DNA of 24,786 nucleotides from JBCCZC01 sp039188505 (lineage in GTDB: Bacteria; Pseudomonadota; Gammaproteobacteria; Xanthomonadales; SZUA-38): contig JBCCZC010000023.1 of NCBI GenBank assembly GCA_039188505.1, positions 1 to 24,786 of the forward strand. The letters are read 5' to 3'. Both the position numbers and the translations under genes were made by a program. This document shows, piece after piece, positions 23,201-24,786 of this stretch (positions are counted from its first letter, which is position 1; the number at the start of each line of letters is the position of its first letter). The notes beneath the pieces are model-generated. The model did not search any database. It was not told where the DNA came from and worked only from the letters and a program-made list of their open reading frames with translations.

Positions 23201-23398
23201 GATGGCCCGGGCGCCGAATCCCGCGAGGCCATCGGCTGGGTGGTGTTCGGTGGGCTCGGCCTGTCGGCGCTGTTCACCCTGTTCCTCACGCCGGTCATCT
23301 ACCTCGGCCTCGCCCGCTTCAGCGCAGCGCGTGCGGAGGAGGGCAAGCGCCTGCGCCAGGAGCTGGCGGAGGCCGAGTCGCTCGAGGTCCGTGCCTGA
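20285..23398 (+). CDS. RND family multidrug efflux permease (HAE1/AcrB type)
   Basis: This 1037-residue inner-membrane pump exports hydrophobic or amphiphilic compounds using the proton gradient. It has the standard two-fold layout: a first helix (about residues 18-36), a large periplasmic loop, a helix cluster, then a second half of the same design. The proton-relay aspartates are D404 and D405 in GLVVDDAIVVIEN. The matching lysine is K921 in LVGLMAKNGILLVEF. The porter segment FPGASPETMDAEVTS is intact. The length is normal for the family. Translation is coupled to the adaptor gene by the ATGA overlap. Substrates cannot be predicted. The outer-membrane partner must be encoded elsewhere. It converges on the glycosyltransferase gene with 7 bases between stops. 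Confidence 0.97.
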   Translation: MSILPPGDAGGLPGLSIRRPVLVLVLNLLVALAGAAALLGVEIRELPDVDRPIVSVRAVFPGASPETMDAEVTSIIEGAVARVSGVKSLESSSEENSARVRVEFDPSKDLDIAAADVREAVSRVQRQLPDAVEELAVYKADQDAQPIVTLSVVSDRYDEAALTRIVEQDMLPELISIDGVADVSLFGDRQRMLRVVVDPLRLASFGLSVTDVADVLVSARFDVPAGSFRSDDQQLLVRADASAADPDQVEDIVIRGTTRVGDVAKVFFGPQDAESFTRLDGRAVISLNVVRQAGSNTIDISERVRVSVAGLNERFPEIDIIVASDDATFIRGAVGEVLLSLFLTICIVIATLWLFFGSFRATIVPSIAIPLALIGTIAAMWILGFSLNILTLLALVLATGLVVDDAIVVIENIQRKRSQGLGPRAAAVIGARQVFFAVVATTAVLVAVFVPISFLPGMAGRLFREFGFVLAVAVAISSFVSLSLVPAMVARMPKRDAAPSAAREAIVGVGRWLADRYGTLLHRCLEYPRLTFVVALALLISAAGVHRALDAELLPEEDRGVINVMATGPDGVGLSYMERQAERVEAVIEPLVASGEVERMQTVVGWWDPNRVRVTATLAPWGDRERTQQQIMAELQPQLRRIPGASVRMWSGNSLNLRGAGGGMEIALTGNTYPEIFAAAKDFARAIDERLTSVTGPRIGYDPTQPQLAVQIDRRRAADLGVSLDALATTLRAMIDGNELVDLNVDDRAVPILLESSTGAINDPSDLLNLYIRTDGGRLVPLSSVVTLREEGVAAELERQAQRRAIEIDLDGSGVPLQTAVDDLRALAAEVLPPGVNMVLMGEAATLSETSREVAITFAVALLIVFLVLCAQFESFTSPLVITLTVPFAIAAAIFALFLTGTSLNVYSQIGLIMLVGLMAKNGILLVEFADQLRNQGRSVRAAVEEAAKVRLRPIAMTIASTALGGLPLILSDGPGAESREAIGWVVFGGLGLSALFTLFLTPVIYLGLARFSAARAEEGKRLRQELAEAESLEVRA

Positions 23399-23405
23399 CG
23401 CCGGG

Positions 23406-24551
23406 TCAGGTTCCGGCGGCCACCCGCGCGCGAAGCCAAGCAGCGGCGAACGCTGCGCCGTTGAGCTTCACCTGAACCCTGGGTGGAGGCTTGCTCATCG
23501 CGGTCCGGATCGCGGCGGCGATGGCGTCACCGCAGTCCGTCGCGATGACACCCAGACCCGCGTTCGCAATGATCTTCGCGCGCTGCGGCTGATCGTTGAC
23601 CCTTGTTGGCGAGAAGACGGCTCTCGCCCCGGCGGCAAGCACATCCGTAAACGTGTTGTAGCCCGAACGACTGACGGAGAGCGACGCCCTGGACAGGGCT
23701 TCAGCGAAGTCCGCCGAGAAAGCCCGAACCTCGAGACGGTCTTCATCGACGACCGCTTCGCGTAGCCATTGCCGGTCGGCTGGCGGCATATAGCTCCCGT
23801 CGAAGATCGTCATGGACTGTCCGGCGCAGACGTCGTCACGAACCCTTGGCCAGGCCTCCAGCGCCGCCTCGCACAAGGCCCGCGCGTCATTGCCGCCGCC
23901 AGAGCTGAGGACGATGCCACTGCGCATCGAACGCGGTCCAATGCGGGGATCGGACACGTAGCCCGTATGCACCACGGGCGTATCGAGGTCGGGCAGCCAG
24001 GGAAACAGGCTTCGCAGGTCGAAGAGACTGGGGTCCCCGTGGCAGAGCACAGCGTCGAACCGTGGCAGTCTCTCCGCGAGATAGGGGCGCAACTGCGCCT
24101 CCTGACCTTCGGCGTATTCAAAGCGGTTGATCGGGAGGTCTCTCACGTAGGACAGCACCAGCCCGAAGTCGCGCTGACGCATCCGGTCGATGGCAGCCTC
24201 GAGCTCGAGCTCGAGGAGGTGCCGAGCGAAAGGATAGAACTCCAGCATCAAGGCCGCGGGTCGCACCTCATCGATCGCCGCCACCACGGCGTCTCGGCGC
24301 CGCCGCAGCGCTTGGGCCAGCGTCAGCGACGGGTCCACGGGCCGGATGACCCGATCGGGTTGTCGGTACAGCGCAGGCAGGAAGCGCCAGTCGACGCTCG
24401 TTGGCGCCGGCGCTGGCGGGTCCGGTGGGCCGCCATCCAGTACGACCACGTCGAAGAAAGAGTCGAGGGCCGCCGCGAGGCGAGCCGTGCGGAAGCGATG
24501 ACCGGTTCCGCGAAACTGCTGCGTGTGCATCAGCACCGCTTGTCGGCTCAT
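23406..24551 (-). CDS. Predicted glycosyltransferase, GT-B/MurG-like (COG4671-like)
   Basis: This 381-residue cytosolic protein begins MSRQAVLMHTQQFRGTGHR, where the G-x-GHR loop matches the N-terminal glycine loop of MurG-like transferases. The C-terminal half has SSGGGNDA and RSGYNTFTDVLAAGARAVFSP, the usual nucleotide-sugar binding region of this fold. Reaction and acceptor are unknown; possible targets are surface glycans, glycolipids or small molecules. The ATG at 24551 is chosen over a start at about 24623 because the first strand and glycine loop follow directly. Only a weak ribosome binding site is visible. It stands alone: the pump operon converges on it and the upstream side is non-coding to the window edge. 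Confidence 0.82.
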   Translation of the reverse strand: MSRQAVLMHTQQFRGTGHRFRTARLAAALDSFFDVVVLDGGPPDPPAPAPTSVDWRFLPALYRQPDRVIRPVDPSLTLAQALRRRRDAVVAAIDEVRPAALMLEFYPFARHLLELELEAAIDRMRQRDFGLVLSYVRDLPINRFEYAEGQEAQLRPYLAERLPRFDAVLCHGDPSLFDLRSLFPWLPDLDTPVVHTGYVSDPRIGPRSMRSGIVLSSGGGNDARALCEAALEAWPRVRDDVCAGQSMTIFDGSYMPPADRQWLREAVVDEDRLEVRAFSADFAEALSRASLSVSRSGYNTFTDVLAAGARAVFSPTRVNDQPQRAKIIANAGLGVIATDCGDAIAAAIRTAMSKPPPRVQVKLNGAAFAAAWLRARVAAGT

Positions 24552-24786
24552 GGGTCGAAATTTTCCGAACGGTCGATCCGGCAGGCGATGCCGGGGTCGC
24601 CGGCAATGGCGCCAGGGCGACACCAGCGGGTGCCGGATAGCCTACCGTCGTGGCCGGGAGCGAGCGCGTTTTGGGGGTAGGGCATAGGGCGTCTGAACTG
24701 AGACGTGAGCGCAAGGGTACCCGCGCCTCGCTGGCCGCGTCATCAGGGGAGCGCTAGATTAGGCGGCTCCCTTCCGACGACGGTCA

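Noticed and set aside
24552..24786. Promoter or gene start at the right edge of the window
   Set aside because: The 235 bases contain GGGAGC/GCTCCC arms with a 13-base loop and an AT-richer patch near 24755, but no ribosome binding site or start can be tied to them before the window ends.

Overview
This 24.8 kb window is GC-rich and densely coded, with no RNA genes, insertion sequences, integrases or CRISPR arrays that I can see. The gene content points to a free-living gammaproteobacterium of the Lysobacterales/Xanthomonadales type, perhaps close to Wenzhouxiangella. Pointers are an RND pump, a propeller-type sensor diguanylate cyclase, FG-GAP proteins, a choice-of-anchor Q beta-helix protein and a di-heme MauG-like enzyme. 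This placement is inference; no marker gene is present.

Layout. Positions 1-296 hold the 3' end of an exported FG-GAP propeller protein. It is followed within 10 bases by a membrane sensor diguanylate cyclase (306-3497). A small DCC/DUF393 thiol-oxidoreductase gene (3526-3930, minus) converges on it. A periplasmic alpha-carbonic anhydrase (4357-5145) and a di-heme cytochrome c peroxidase/MauG-like enzyme (5456-7174) follow on the plus strand, each after a non-coding gap of 300-430 bases. Next come two minus-strand genes: a small lipoprotein (7247-7618) and a 1445-residue secreted beta-helix protein (7785-12122) built of seven ~147-residue supramodules. A VOC/glyoxalase gene (12332-12718, minus) is divergent from an ECF sigma factor gene. 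The sigma gene overlaps by one base a single-pass membrane regulator gene (12823-14153), and the pair ends in a strong intrinsic terminator.

The second half holds an FG-GAP protein with three cysteine-paired N-terminal modules (14218-16446, minus). An exported RidA and a DUF819 membrane protein form an operon (18122 to 16514, minus). A CYTH-domain protein (18186-18653) and a second RidA lacking the catalytic arginine (18708-19094, minus) come next. An RND adaptor/permease pair overlaps by four bases (19218-23398). An orphan glycosyltransferase (23406-24551, minus) closes the window.

The most striking observation is that four exported proteins with three unrelated folds share a short C-terminal signature, F-x3-F-E, at or near the last residue. 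These are the two FG-GAP propellers, the beta-helix protein and the di-heme enzyme. The signature has no membrane helix or basic tail, so it does not resemble PEP-CTERM, GlyGly-CTERM or LPXTG signals. It may be a shared secretion, anchoring or processing tag. The second most interesting unit is the exported RidA coupled to a DUF819 permease.
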